Shown here: positions 34,424 to 42,713 of the stretch, one piece after another
Layout: every line of letters begins with the position of its first letter
Position numbering within the stretch: the stretch's first letter is position 1
Source of the DNA: an uncultured Clostridia bacterium
Lineage (GTDB): Bacteria > Bacillota > Clostridia > Oscillospirales > Ruminococcaceae
Direction of reading: 5' to 3'
NCBI GenBank assembly: GCA_947584375.1
Contig: CANPWL010000007.1
Span: forward strand, 30,179 to 94,178
Length of the DNA: 64,000 nt
Notes under the pieces: generated by a model
The model's database searches: none
Seen by the model: the letters and a program-made list of their open reading frames with translations, nothing else
Told to the model about the DNA's origin: nothing
Program-made: the position numbers and the translations under genes

Positions 34424-35453
34424 TAATTTCGCCCAAAACGGTGCTGTTGGTGCCGATAGAGATAAGCAAAAGCAAATGACAGTCGGAAATTCTGCTGATT
34501 TGTCGGAGAATAATATATTTGATGATGAAACTGTACCATCTGAAAATGATAAATATATGATAAGATGTGAAAATCTTGTTAAAATTTATAAGACCTCTGA
34601 TGTAGAGGTAGTTGCTCTTCAGGGTCTTGATTTGGACGTTGAAAAGGGTGAGCTTGTAGGTATTGTAGGAAATTCCGGAAGCGGAAAGTCAACACTTTTG
34701 AATATGCTGGGAGGGCTTGATAAGCCTTCGGCAGGAAGTCTTATTGTTGATGGGAAAAATCTTTTAAAGTTTTCGGATAAAGATTATATGGATTATAAGC
34801 GCAACACAGTGGGATTTGTTTGGCAAAACAATGCTAGAAACCTTATTCCGTACCTTACGGCATTACAGAATGTTGAGATGCCGATGCTTCTTAAAGGTTC
34901 AAAGAAACGGAGGGAAAGGGCACAGGAGCTTTTAGATAAGGTTGGGCTTTCTCAAAGAGTTAATTCAAAGCTTGACCAACTTTCTGGCGGCGAGCAGCAA
35001 AGGGTTGCAATAGCGATTGCGCTTGCTAATGATCCTAAGCTTATACTTGCCGATGAGCCTACCGGTGCGGTTGACACAAAGACGTCTGAAATGATTTTGG
35101 ATATTTTTAAGGATCTGAATAAAACTGAGGGCATTACAATAGTTATTGTCACACATGATTTAAAGCTTGCAAATCATATTGATCGTGTGGTCGCTATAAG
35201 AGATGGAAGAACCAGTTCCGAAATCATACGAAAAAGGTCAATGGCGGAAGAGCTTGTAAAGCTCGGCGATATTGTTAATGCTAATGAAAGTACTGAGGCT
35301 ATCCGTGAGGAGTTTATTGTTTTAGACAGGAGCGGAAGACTTCAGATACCTAAGGACTATATCAAGTCTCTCGGAATAAAGGGAGGAGATAAAGTCAAGG
35401 TAGAGCTTGATGAGAAAACAGGTAGGATTGAGATTTTCAAATCGAGCATATAA
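34404..35453 (+). CDS. LolD-type ABC ATPase with AbrB/SpoVT-like C-terminal domain
   Basis: A 349-residue protein. Residues 1-50 are a polar, disordered-looking extension. Residues 51-275 are an ATPase with Walker A GNSGSGKST, signature LSGGEQQR, Walker B LILADEPTGAVD and THD. Residues about 302-349 (IVLDRSGRLQIPKDYIKSLGI, then GGDKVKVELDE) match the swapped-hairpin AbrB/MazE/SpoVT fold: D-x-x-GR-x-x-IP-x-x-x-x-x-x-LGI-x-x-GD-x-V. The tail suggests dimerisation or DNA/protein binding. The start is ambiguous (ATG 34404, TTG 34413 or TTG 34416), all within the 20-base overlap with the first ATPase. Translational coupling of the two ATPases implies a heterodimer. Confidence 0.85.
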   Translation: MVRLLTDNFAQNGAVGADRDKQKQMTVGNSADLSENNIFDDETVPSENDKYMIRCENLVKIYKTSDVEVVALQGLDLDVEKGELVGIVGNSGSGKSTLLNMLGGLDKPSAGSLIVDGKNLLKFSDKDYMDYKRNTVGFVWQNNARNLIPYLTALQNVEMPMLLKGSKKRRERAQELLDKVGLSQRVNSKLDQLSGGEQQRVAIAIALANDPKLILADEPTGAVDTKTSEMILDIFKDLNKTEGITIVIVTHDLKLANHIDRVVAIRDGRTSSEIIRKRSMAEELVKLGDIVNANESTEAIREEFIVLDRSGRLQIPKDYIKSLGIKGGDKVKVELDEKTGRIEIFKSSI

Positions 35454-35506
35454 ATTTCTTTATTAACCCTATGGTGAATATATCAGAGGTTTTCATAAGT
35501 CGTAGC

Positions 35507-35535
35507 TTGACTTGAAACCAAAAGCAGAATTTATT
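35507..35535 (+). promoter_or_regulatory. Possible internal promoter before the substrate-binding protein
   Basis: TTGACT-17-TTTATT in the 101-base gap between the ATPase pair and the binding protein. It would let the binding protein be made in excess. Confidence 0.4.
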
Positions 35536-35554
35536 TTAGAAAGGTGGATTTATA

Positions 35555-38515
35555 GTGAAGAACAAATTGTTTAAGCGTACGCTTTCTTTTGTATTGGCGC
35601 TTGCTTTGATAGCTACGGGTATTCCTGCGGTTATGGCGGATGACGCTGCAAAAACTGATACAAGTACGCAAACAACATCTGCTGAAGATATTGATATTGA
35701 TAATACTGAGTCAAAATCTTCAAACGATAATATTTCTTACACTGAGTACCGTAAAAAATATGCTGAGGCAGAAAGACCTGCCGTAGCAGATGATGAAGGG
35801 TATATCTACGGAAAAACGCAGAAAAAGTTTGAAGCCGGCAACGGAGCAACGGTTTCTGAAAAGACGGTTGACGGAAAAGAGGCTCTTGAATGGTCTAACC
35901 AGGACGGAACTGTATCTTTTCCTATCAAGGTTTCAAAGACCGGAGTTTACAACATCAAGTTGATTTATGAAGTTTTATCCGGAGGTTCAACGGGCGTTGA
36001 ATTCAATTTAAAAATTGACGGGAAGACTCCTTATGATACTGCATCTAGAATTACTCTTGATAAAAGATGGGTAAGCGAAACTGAGATAAAAAAGGATTTT
36101 CACGGCAATGATATAAGACCTGGACAGATAGAGCAGGTTTGCTGGCAGGAAAAATATTTAGCTGATATAGACGGACTTTATTCTGACCCTCTTTGGTTTT
36201 ATATTGAAAAAGGAAATCATACAATAACGCTTGATTCTACAAAAGCTAAGTTTGCTATAAACAGCATGAAGCTTTATCAGTATCAGGAGCCTGATGCTTA
36301 TAAAGCTCCATCGGAATCCGAACTTTCAAAAAATAAAGACGCTGATGTTATTAAACTTGAAGGTGAAGAGGCTTTAAATAAAACAGACAGAGTTCTTTAC
36401 CCAACAAGTGATAAAAATTCTTATTTGACATCACCTTCAGACCCTAATAAAACCAGATACAACACGATCGGTGCTGCAAACTGGACAAAAGCTACGCAGG
36501 CAATTACATGGAAAGTAAATATCAAAACCTCAGGTTATTATAAACTTGGAATAAGAGCAAAGCAAGACCAAATGAGAGGATTTTATTCAAACAGAAGGAT
36601 CCTTATAGACGGTGTTGTTCCTAATAAAGAATCGGATCAGGTTAAATTTTATTATGATACAGATTGGGTCGTAACAACACCTAAAGACGCTGACGGTAAC
36701 ATTATTTATTATTATCTTGAAGCCGGAGAGCACGAGTTGACAATGGAAGCTGTTCCGGGTGAGATAGGAGAGGTCATGTCAGCTCTTGATGATGTGGTTT
36801 ATGATACTACGAGCTATTACAGAAGAGTAAGACAAATAACAGGACCTGATCCTGACGAATACAACAACTATATGATTGATGTTGTTATTCCGTCTATCGT
36901 TCCTGATTTCAAAAAATTAGCAAAAACATTAAGAGATACAAAATCGTATATCGAGGGTCTTACAGGTACGTCCGGAACTGAAGCGGTTACACTTGAAAAA
37001 ATGGCTTTGGTCCTCGATCAGTGTATTGAAAGACCAGATGATATCCCGTCACTTCTTTCACAGATAAAAGAAAACATAACATCTGTTTCTTCATGGGTAA
37101 GAGAATATAGAGGCCAGCCTCTTGAAGTGGATATGATAGAGGTTGCTCCTGCCGGTAAAGATTTCACTTCGGCAGAAAAGACGTTCTTCGGCGGACTGAA
37201 GTTTGGTTTTGATTCATTCATAGGTTCGTTCTTCTCTGATTATAATTCTCTTTCAGAGGACAGTGATGACAATATTACCGTTTGGGTTTCACTTGGACGT
37301 GACCAGGCTCAGGTTGTAAATCAGATGGTAGACAGCGATTTTAACCCTAACTCGGATACAAAGGTTTCGATCAATCTTGTACAGGGTGGAGTTGTTGAAG
37401 CAACTCTTGCAGGAAAAGGTCCTGATGCGGTATTGTTCTTAGGAGGAGACTTTCCTATTCAGCTTGCCGCAAGAGACGTATTGACTGACTTAACTAAATT
37501 TGACGATTATGACGAGGTTATGACGCGGTTCCAAAAAGACGCCGCTACATTATACGAATATAATAAGGGAGTTTACGGACTTCCTGTAAGTCAGCTTGTA
37601 CCTATGATGTTCTATCGTACGGATATTCTGGCTGAGCAGGGAATAAATCCTGAACGTGATTTGCAGACGTGGGATCAGTTGATTTCTGTACTTCCTCAGT
37701 TACAAAGAAATTATATGGAGGTAGGCTTGATACTGCCGATTGCTCAGAACTTGGGTAATGGCGTTACAACTGTTTCCACAACTACTGAGTGCGGAAACAC
37801 ATTTGCAGCGTTGCTTTTACAGCAAGGTTTGAATTATTATAATGAAGAGCAGACTAAGACTACGTTTGAAACACAGGAAGCTGTTTCTGCATTTGAAAAA
37901 TGGACGAAGTTCTATACTACATACAGTTTTGATCAGACTTATGACGCTTTCTCAAGATTTAGAACAGGAGATATGCCTATCTTGATCAAGGAATACAACT
38001 TCTACAATCAGTTGGCAGTTGCAGCTCCTGAAATAAAGGGATGCTGGAACTTCAAGCAGATTCCGGGAACAATTCAGAAGGACGGCACGATCAATCATGC
38101 TGCTAACTCTGGGGGAACCTGCGGCGTAATATTTAAAAAGTGCAAAAACCAAGAGGCTGCATGGAATTTCTTAAAGTGGTTTACATCAACTGAATCACAA
38201 ATAGAATATGCGAATGATATAGAGGCTATTATGGGAACAATGGGTAGATTTGATACTGCAAATCTTGAAGCTCTTGAAGGTGAGTCATGGACTTCTACTG
38301 AGGTTGAAAAGATAAAATCTCAATTTGCAGAGCAGGTTGAAATTCCGGTTATCCCAGCTTCTTATGCGGTTACAAGAAACGTGATGAATGCGTTTAGAGA
38401 AACTGTAAATAACGCATCAAATCCAAGAGATACATTAATGTTGTACAATAAGGATATCAATGCTGAGATCACACGTAAACTTAAAGATTTGAGTATGTAC
38501 AACTATGATGAATAG
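35555..38515 (+). CDS. 986-residue multidomain extracellular substrate-binding protein
   Basis: Exported solute-binding component of a sugar importer. GTG start with AAAGGTGGA. The signal peptide (FVLALALIATGIPAVMA) has no lipobox cysteine. Residues about 95-245 and 280-420 are two jelly-roll-like modules resembling family 6/35 carbohydrate-binding domains (VSKTGVYNIKLIYEVLSG, IKTSGYYKLGIRAKQD). A helical linker follows at 440-545. Residues 570-975 are a family-1 solute-binding domain (AGKGPDAVLFLGGD, YGLPVSQLVPMMFYRTDIL, TWDQLI, GIFKKCKNQEAAWNFLKW-like). This is about twice the usual length. How a soluble product stays with the permeases is unclear. Confidence 0.85.
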   Translation: MKNKLFKRTLSFVLALALIATGIPAVMADDAAKTDTSTQTTSAEDIDIDNTESKSSNDNISYTEYRKKYAEAERPAVADDEGYIYGKTQKKFEAGNGATVSEKTVDGKEALEWSNQDGTVSFPIKVSKTGVYNIKLIYEVLSGGSTGVEFNLKIDGKTPYDTASRITLDKRWVSETEIKKDFHGNDIRPGQIEQVCWQEKYLADIDGLYSDPLWFYIEKGNHTITLDSTKAKFAINSMKLYQYQEPDAYKAPSESELSKNKDADVIKLEGEEALNKTDRVLYPTSDKNSYLTSPSDPNKTRYNTIGAANWTKATQAITWKVNIKTSGYYKLGIRAKQDQMRGFYSNRRILIDGVVPNKESDQVKFYYDTDWVVTTPKDADGNIIYYYLEAGEHELTMEAVPGEIGEVMSALDDVVYDTTSYYRRVRQITGPDPDEYNNYMIDVVIPSIVPDFKKLAKTLRDTKSYIEGLTGTSGTEAVTLEKMALVLDQCIERPDDIPSLLSQIKENITSVSSWVREYRGQPLEVDMIEVAPAGKDFTSAEKTFFGGLKFGFDSFIGSFFSDYNSLSEDSDDNITVWVSLGRDQAQVVNQMVDSDFNPNSDTKVSINLVQGGVVEATLAGKGPDAVLFLGGDFPIQLAARDVLTDLTKFDDYDEVMTRFQKDAATLYEYNKGVYGLPVSQLVPMMFYRTDILAEQGINPERDLQTWDQLISVLPQLQRNYMEVGLILPIAQNLGNGVTTVSTTTECGNTFAALLLQQGLNYYNEEQTKTTFETQEAVSAFEKWTKFYTTYSFDQTYDAFSRFRTGDMPILIKEYNFYNQLAVAAPEIKGCWNFKQIPGTIQKDGTINHAANSGGTCGVIFKKCKNQEAAWNFLKWFTSTESQIEYANDIEAIMGTMGRFDTANLEALEGESWTSTEVEKIKSQFAEQVEIPVIPASYAVTRNVMNAFRETVNNASNPRDTLMLYNKDINAEITRKLKDLSMYNYDE

Positions 38516-38531
38516 GAGGGAGTAATAGATA

Positions 38532-39485
38532 ATGGCTAAATCAGACGCAGCTGTTGCAGAAAAGCCTGTATTAATTAGAGATCAGGGTAAATTAAGATAC
38601 ACACTGCACCAGATGAGAGTGAATATCGGTTGCTACGGAATGCTTGCTCCTTTTATGATATTGTTTACAATATTCATGATAATTCCTGTTATAATGTCAC
38701 TTCCTATGGGATTTACAAACTTTAATATGGTGCAATTTCCGAAGTTTATCGGTTTATCAAACTTCTATACCCTGTTTTTGAATGACGATATTTTCTTAAC
38801 AGCGGTAAAGAACACATTAGTATTTGCAATATTTACAGGTCCATTCAGTTATGTACTGAGCTTTTTCTTAGCTTGGCTCATAAATGAAATGCACCCTATA
38901 CTTAAAACAGTATTTACATTCGTATTCTACGCTCCTTCAATGACGCCGTCGGTATATGTAATATGGCAGCTGTTGTTCTCAGGAGATACATACGGATACT
39001 TTAACTCAGTTTTAATGGATTTAGGATTCATAAACGCGCCTGTTCAATGGCTGACAGATACAACTTATATGTTTGGAGTTGTTATCGTGGTTCAGCTTTG
39101 GATTTCAATGGGTGCAGGATTCTTAGCACTTCGTGCAGGTTTCCAGAACATTGATAAGACGATGTATGAGGCAGGAGCAATTGAAGGAATTAAAAACAGA
39201 TGGCAGGAGCTTTTCACTATCACAATTCCTTCAATGGGACCTCAGCTGTTATTCGCTGCTGTACTTCAGATCTCAGCTGCATTCACAGTCGGAGTTGTAG
39301 GACAATCGCTTATCGGTTTGCCGTCAACAGATTATAAGGTTCACACAATTATGAACCATGCTACTGACTATGGTACAATTCGTTATGAAATGGGATACGC
39401 TTCAGCAATATGCTTTGTATTGTTTGCAGCTATGCTGTTAGTAAATAAGTTTATTAACTGGCTGCTTGCCAAGTATTTAGATTAG
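38532..39485 (+). CDS. Sugar ABC permease, UgpA/MalF type (pair 1)
   Basis: A 317-residue inner-membrane permease with about six helices, the first at residues 35-58 (GMLAPFMILFTIFMIIPVIM). The EAA loop that docks to the ATPase is seen as YEAGAIEGIKNRWQELFTIT. It starts 16 bases after the binding protein with GGAGGG as RBS, and forms the first half of a heterodimer with the next gene. Confidence 0.9.
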   Translation: MAKSDAAVAEKPVLIRDQGKLRYTLHQMRVNIGCYGMLAPFMILFTIFMIIPVIMSLPMGFTNFNMVQFPKFIGLSNFYTLFLNDDIFLTAVKNTLVFAIFTGPFSYVLSFFLAWLINEMHPILKTVFTFVFYAPSMTPSVYVIWQLLFSGDTYGYFNSVLMDLGFINAPVQWLTDTTYMFGVVIVVQLWISMGAGFLALRAGFQNIDKTMYEAGAIEGIKNRWQELFTITIPSMGPQLLFAAVLQISAAFTVGVVGQSLIGLPSTDYKVHTIMNHATDYGTIRYEMGYASAICFVLFAAMLLVNKFINWLLAKYLD

Positions 39486-39500
39486 GGGAGGTGAATACGA

Positions 39501-40397
39501 ATGTCTAAAAAGAGAAAGAAAAAAGATATTGAAAAGCTAAAGGTTAAAGACAAAAAGAAGAGAGTCAATGGTTCTCTTGGCGGAGATATAGTGATTTTCT
39601 TATTCCTTTGTCTGCTTGGCTTGTTTATGATTTTCCCTATTTATTATGCACTTATACAGTCGTTTAAACCGGTGCATGAGTTATTTGTATTCCCGCCTAA
39701 GCTATATGTTTTGGATCCTACTTTGTCAAACTATTCGGATATGTTTAAGATCGCTGCAAGCCTTTGGGTGCCGTTGTCGAGATATATTTTTAACAGTGTT
39801 TTTGTAACAGTTGTTGTAACAATTGCCAATTTGTTTGTATCTTGTATGGCAGCTTTTGTTCTTGCAAAATGCAGATTCCCGGGAAGCAATGTAATAAACA
39901 AAATTATTGTAACAGCACTTTTGTTTACGTCACAGGCTCTTTGGATCATGCAGTTCTTAGTAATGGCTTACTTGGGTATGATCAATACATATTGGGCTCT
40001 TATTCTTCCTAGTATCGCGGCTCCTATGAACCTCTTCCTTATGAGGCAGAGTATTTCAACAATTCACGATTCAATGATTGAAGCCGCAAAGGTTGACGGT
40101 GCAGGATTGTTTAGAATCTGCTGGGGAATAGTTATTCCAAACTCGAAGCCTGCATTGATGACGCTTATCATCTTTGCGTTCCAGGCAGCATGGCAGATTC
40201 AAGGCGGAGCTTTGATTTATTCAGAGGAGCTTAAAACACTTCCGACAATTTTGCAGCAGATAACAGCTGCGGGTATTGCCCGTCAGGGCGTAACATTTGC
40301 GACAGCAGTATTGCTTTTAATTCCGCCGCTGGTCGTATTCATGATAGCTCAAGGTAACGTAATGGAAACAATGGCTAATTCAGGAATTAAAGACTAA
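39501..40397 (+). CDS. Sugar ABC permease, UgpE/MalG type (pair 1)
   Basis: A 298-residue inner-membrane permease. A strongly basic N-terminus (KKRKKKDIEKLKVKDKKKR) is followed by six helices. The EAA loop is IEAAKVDGAGLFRICWGIVIP. It ends in the typical short C-terminal tail. GGGGAGGTG precedes the ATG, 15 bases after its partner. Confidence 0.9.
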   Translation: MSKKRKKKDIEKLKVKDKKKRVNGSLGGDIVIFLFLCLLGLFMIFPIYYALIQSFKPVHELFVFPPKLYVLDPTLSNYSDMFKIAASLWVPLSRYIFNSVFVTVVVTIANLFVSCMAAFVLAKCRFPGSNVINKIIVTALLFTSQALWIMQFLVMAYLGMINTYWALILPSIAAPMNLFLMRQSISTIHDSMIEAAKVDGAGLFRICWGIVIPNSKPALMTLIIFAFQAAWQIQGGALIYSEELKTLPTILQQITAAGIARQGVTFATAVLLLIPPLVVFMIAQGNVMETMANSGIKD

Positions 40398-40442
40398 CGG
40401 ATAAATATTCTTATTAAAATATTAAAAGGGAAATAGGTGATA

Positions 40443-42068
40443 ATGGTGCCGAGAATGAAAAAAAGTATTAAAAATATTATCTCAGTCGGACTCGCACTAA
40501 GCATTGCAGCGGCAATGGCTACAACCGCATATGCGAGTGAGCCTTATGTATCATATAACTATGACGCTTGGAATGATGCAATTCCGTCTCAAAGCGGATA
40601 CAGAGTTGATGAGACAATTACCGGCTTTGAGATGGAGCTTAATAAGCTGGCTGAACCTGGCAGCAAATTGTTTATCAGCGAGGATGAGCCGACAAATCTT
40701 TCAAATGCTTCCGATATCTTTTATGAAGACAGCACGGAGGAATTCTGGATTGCTGATTCAGGCAATAACAGAATTTTAAGGACTGACTCAAATCTTAAAG
40801 TGATCGGATGTTACAAAGGGGTTTCAAATTCCAAGACAGCTGTTGACGCTGAAACAGGACTTTCGACCTTTTCAAATCCTTTAGGTATATATGTAAGTAT
40901 TGACGAAAAAACAAATAAGCCTATACTTTATATTGCGGATAATAAAAACGCAAGAGTTGTAAAGGCTGAAATAGAGTCGAATACTTCCGCAAAATGTATG
41001 CATGAATATACGAAGCCTGACTCAGAGCTGTATGCAAATTCATCTGAGACGTTTAATCCGTCAAAGATTTTGGTAGACAGCGCAGGAATCTTATATGTAG
41101 TTGTTTCTTCGGTAACAACAGGAGCTGTTGTATTCGATGAAACAGGTGAATTTACCGGATTTTACGGAGCTAACAGAGTTGAACAGACTGCCGCTGTTAT
41201 TCGTCAGGCAATTTGGAGAAAGTTTGCGTCGAATGAGCAAATAGCTTCAATGACAAGAAATGTTCCTGTTGAATATGCAAACTTTGATATTGACAGCGAA
41301 GGCTTTATCTATACTGTAACTGAAGCTGCTAACGCGTCAACAGACGCCGTTAAAAAGCTCAATCCTGCGGGCGAAAACATTTGGAACACAGCTACGGGTA
41401 ATGAGTTTACTTTCGGAGATTTGCCTGAGTTTGCAAATGTGGACACAAGCAGTTTTACTTCAAGATTGACTGACATTGTTGTCGGCAAAGACGGAATAAT
41501 AAATCTACTTGATTATGAAACAGGACGTATTTTTCAATACACACAGGATAACGACTTGTTATTCATATTTGGCTCAAAGAATAGTACATCGGATCAAAAG
41601 GGTACATTTGTAGCACCGAACGGTATTGAAACTGTTGGTAAAAAGATTTATGTTATTGACGGTAAGAAAAACGACATAACGATATTTGTTGAAACTACTT
41701 TCGGTAAATATGTTCACGAGGCTGCAGCCTTGTTTGAAAAAGGACTTTATGAAGATGCAATTGATCCTTGGAATGAGGTAATAAAGAGAGACGGAGGATA
41801 TGCGTTAGCATATTACGGTCTTGGAAAGGCTTATCTGAACACCGGCGATTATGATAAGGCAATGGAAAACTTCAAGGTTTCAGTTTCTAAAGGCTCTTAT
41901 GACAGAGCTTATGAATATAGCCGTGATGAGTTTTTAAGAGCAAACTTTACGATAATTATAGTTGTTCTCATTATTCTGATTGTTGCAATTATTGTTTTGA
42001 GAAAACTGTTGAAAAAGGGCATAATCAAGTTGCCGAAAATAAAAAAGAAACCAAAGGAGGATAAATAA
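40443..42068 (+). CDS. Exported NHL-propeller/TPR protein with C-terminal membrane anchor
   Basis: A 541-residue protein. A signal peptide ends after TTAYA near residue 35. Residues 85-410 have NHL-type beta-propeller blades (FWIADSGNNRILRTD, LYIADNKNARVVKA, GIINLLDYETGRIFQY, KIYVIDGKKNDITIF). Residues about 425-490 are TPR-like (AAALFEKGLYEDAIDPWNEVI, AYYGLGKAYLNTGDYDKAMENF). A membrane helix (IIIVVLIILIVAIIVL) and a Lys-rich cytosolic tail end it. I use ATG 40443; GTG 40437 and ATG 40455 are alternatives. Lying between permeases and a Yip1 protein, it may be an accessory scaffold of the transporter. Confidence 0.8.
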   Translation: MVPRMKKSIKNIISVGLALSIAAAMATTAYASEPYVSYNYDAWNDAIPSQSGYRVDETITGFEMELNKLAEPGSKLFISEDEPTNLSNASDIFYEDSTEEFWIADSGNNRILRTDSNLKVIGCYKGVSNSKTAVDAETGLSTFSNPLGIYVSIDEKTNKPILYIADNKNARVVKAEIESNTSAKCMHEYTKPDSELYANSSETFNPSKILVDSAGILYVVVSSVTTGAVVFDETGEFTGFYGANRVEQTAAVIRQAIWRKFASNEQIASMTRNVPVEYANFDIDSEGFIYTVTEAANASTDAVKKLNPAGENIWNTATGNEFTFGDLPEFANVDTSSFTSRLTDIVVGKDGIINLLDYETGRIFQYTQDNDLLFIFGSKNSTSDQKGTFVAPNGIETVGKKIYVIDGKKNDITIFVETTFGKYVHEAAALFEKGLYEDAIDPWNEVIKRDGGYALAYYGLGKAYLNTGDYDKAMENFKVSVSKGSYDRAYEYSRDEFLRANFTIIIVVLIILIVAIIVLRKLLKKGIIKLPKIKKKPKEDK

Positions 42069-42069
42069 T

Positions 42070-42699
42070 ATGTATGAATTTACACAACTGGGTTGGTTAA
42101 AGCATGTTATTTTCCATCCGGTTGAAGGTTATGATGATTTAAGGTGGAAGAAGAAAGGCTCAATGAAGATCGCTTTGGTAATTGTTCTTTTACTTTTCAT
42201 TGCAATGGTTGTAGATAAACGTCTTAAGGGATTCCAGTTTAATGATTCATATGTTAAAGTGTTTAATGTTGTTCCGTTGTTTGTACAGAGTATCGTTTAT
42301 TTCTTTACTTGGGTAATAGCAAACTGGGCTTTGTGTACGCTCTTTAACGGAGAGGGAACTATCAAGAGGATATGCATTTATTCAGCTTATGCATTGACTC
42401 CTTACGTTGTAGGAACATTCTTAAGCGTATTCATCTCCAACTTTATTGTCAGAGATGAGATAGTTTGGATGAATGTAATTTATTATGTCGGGCTCGGGTG
42501 GTCGATCGTGCTTATGATTCAGGCTATTAGAACGGTTCATCAGTATTCGTTCCCTAAAACACTTTTATCAATTGCGTTTACATTAGTTGCAATGCTGATA
42601 ATTTTGTTCTTACTGGTTCTTCTTATAAGCTTGTTCCAGCAGGTATATGTATTCATTGCGTCAATCTATACAGAGTTGACATATCGATTTAGGGGATAA
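42070..42699 (+). CDS. Yip1-family integral membrane protein
   Basis: A 209-residue protein with five likely membrane helices and the Yip1-domain pattern (HPVEGYDDLRWKKKG opening, NWALCTLFNGEGTIKRICIYSAYALTPYVV core). It begins one base after the previous stop, with AAGGAGG inside that gene. The function of bacterial Yip1 proteins is unknown. Its position inside a sugar-transport operon suggests a role in assembling or regulating the transporter. Confidence 0.82.
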   Translation: MYEFTQLGWLKHVIFHPVEGYDDLRWKKKGSMKIALVIVLLLFIAMVVDKRLKGFQFNDSYVKVFNVVPLFVQSIVYFFTWVIANWALCTLFNGEGTIKRICIYSAYALTPYVVGTFLSVFISNFIVRDEIVWMNVIYYVGLGWSIVLMIQAIRTVHQYSFPKTLLSIAFTLVAMLIILFLLVLLISLFQQVYVFIASIYTELTYRFRG

Positions 42700-42713
42700 A
42701 GGAGGTAATAATT

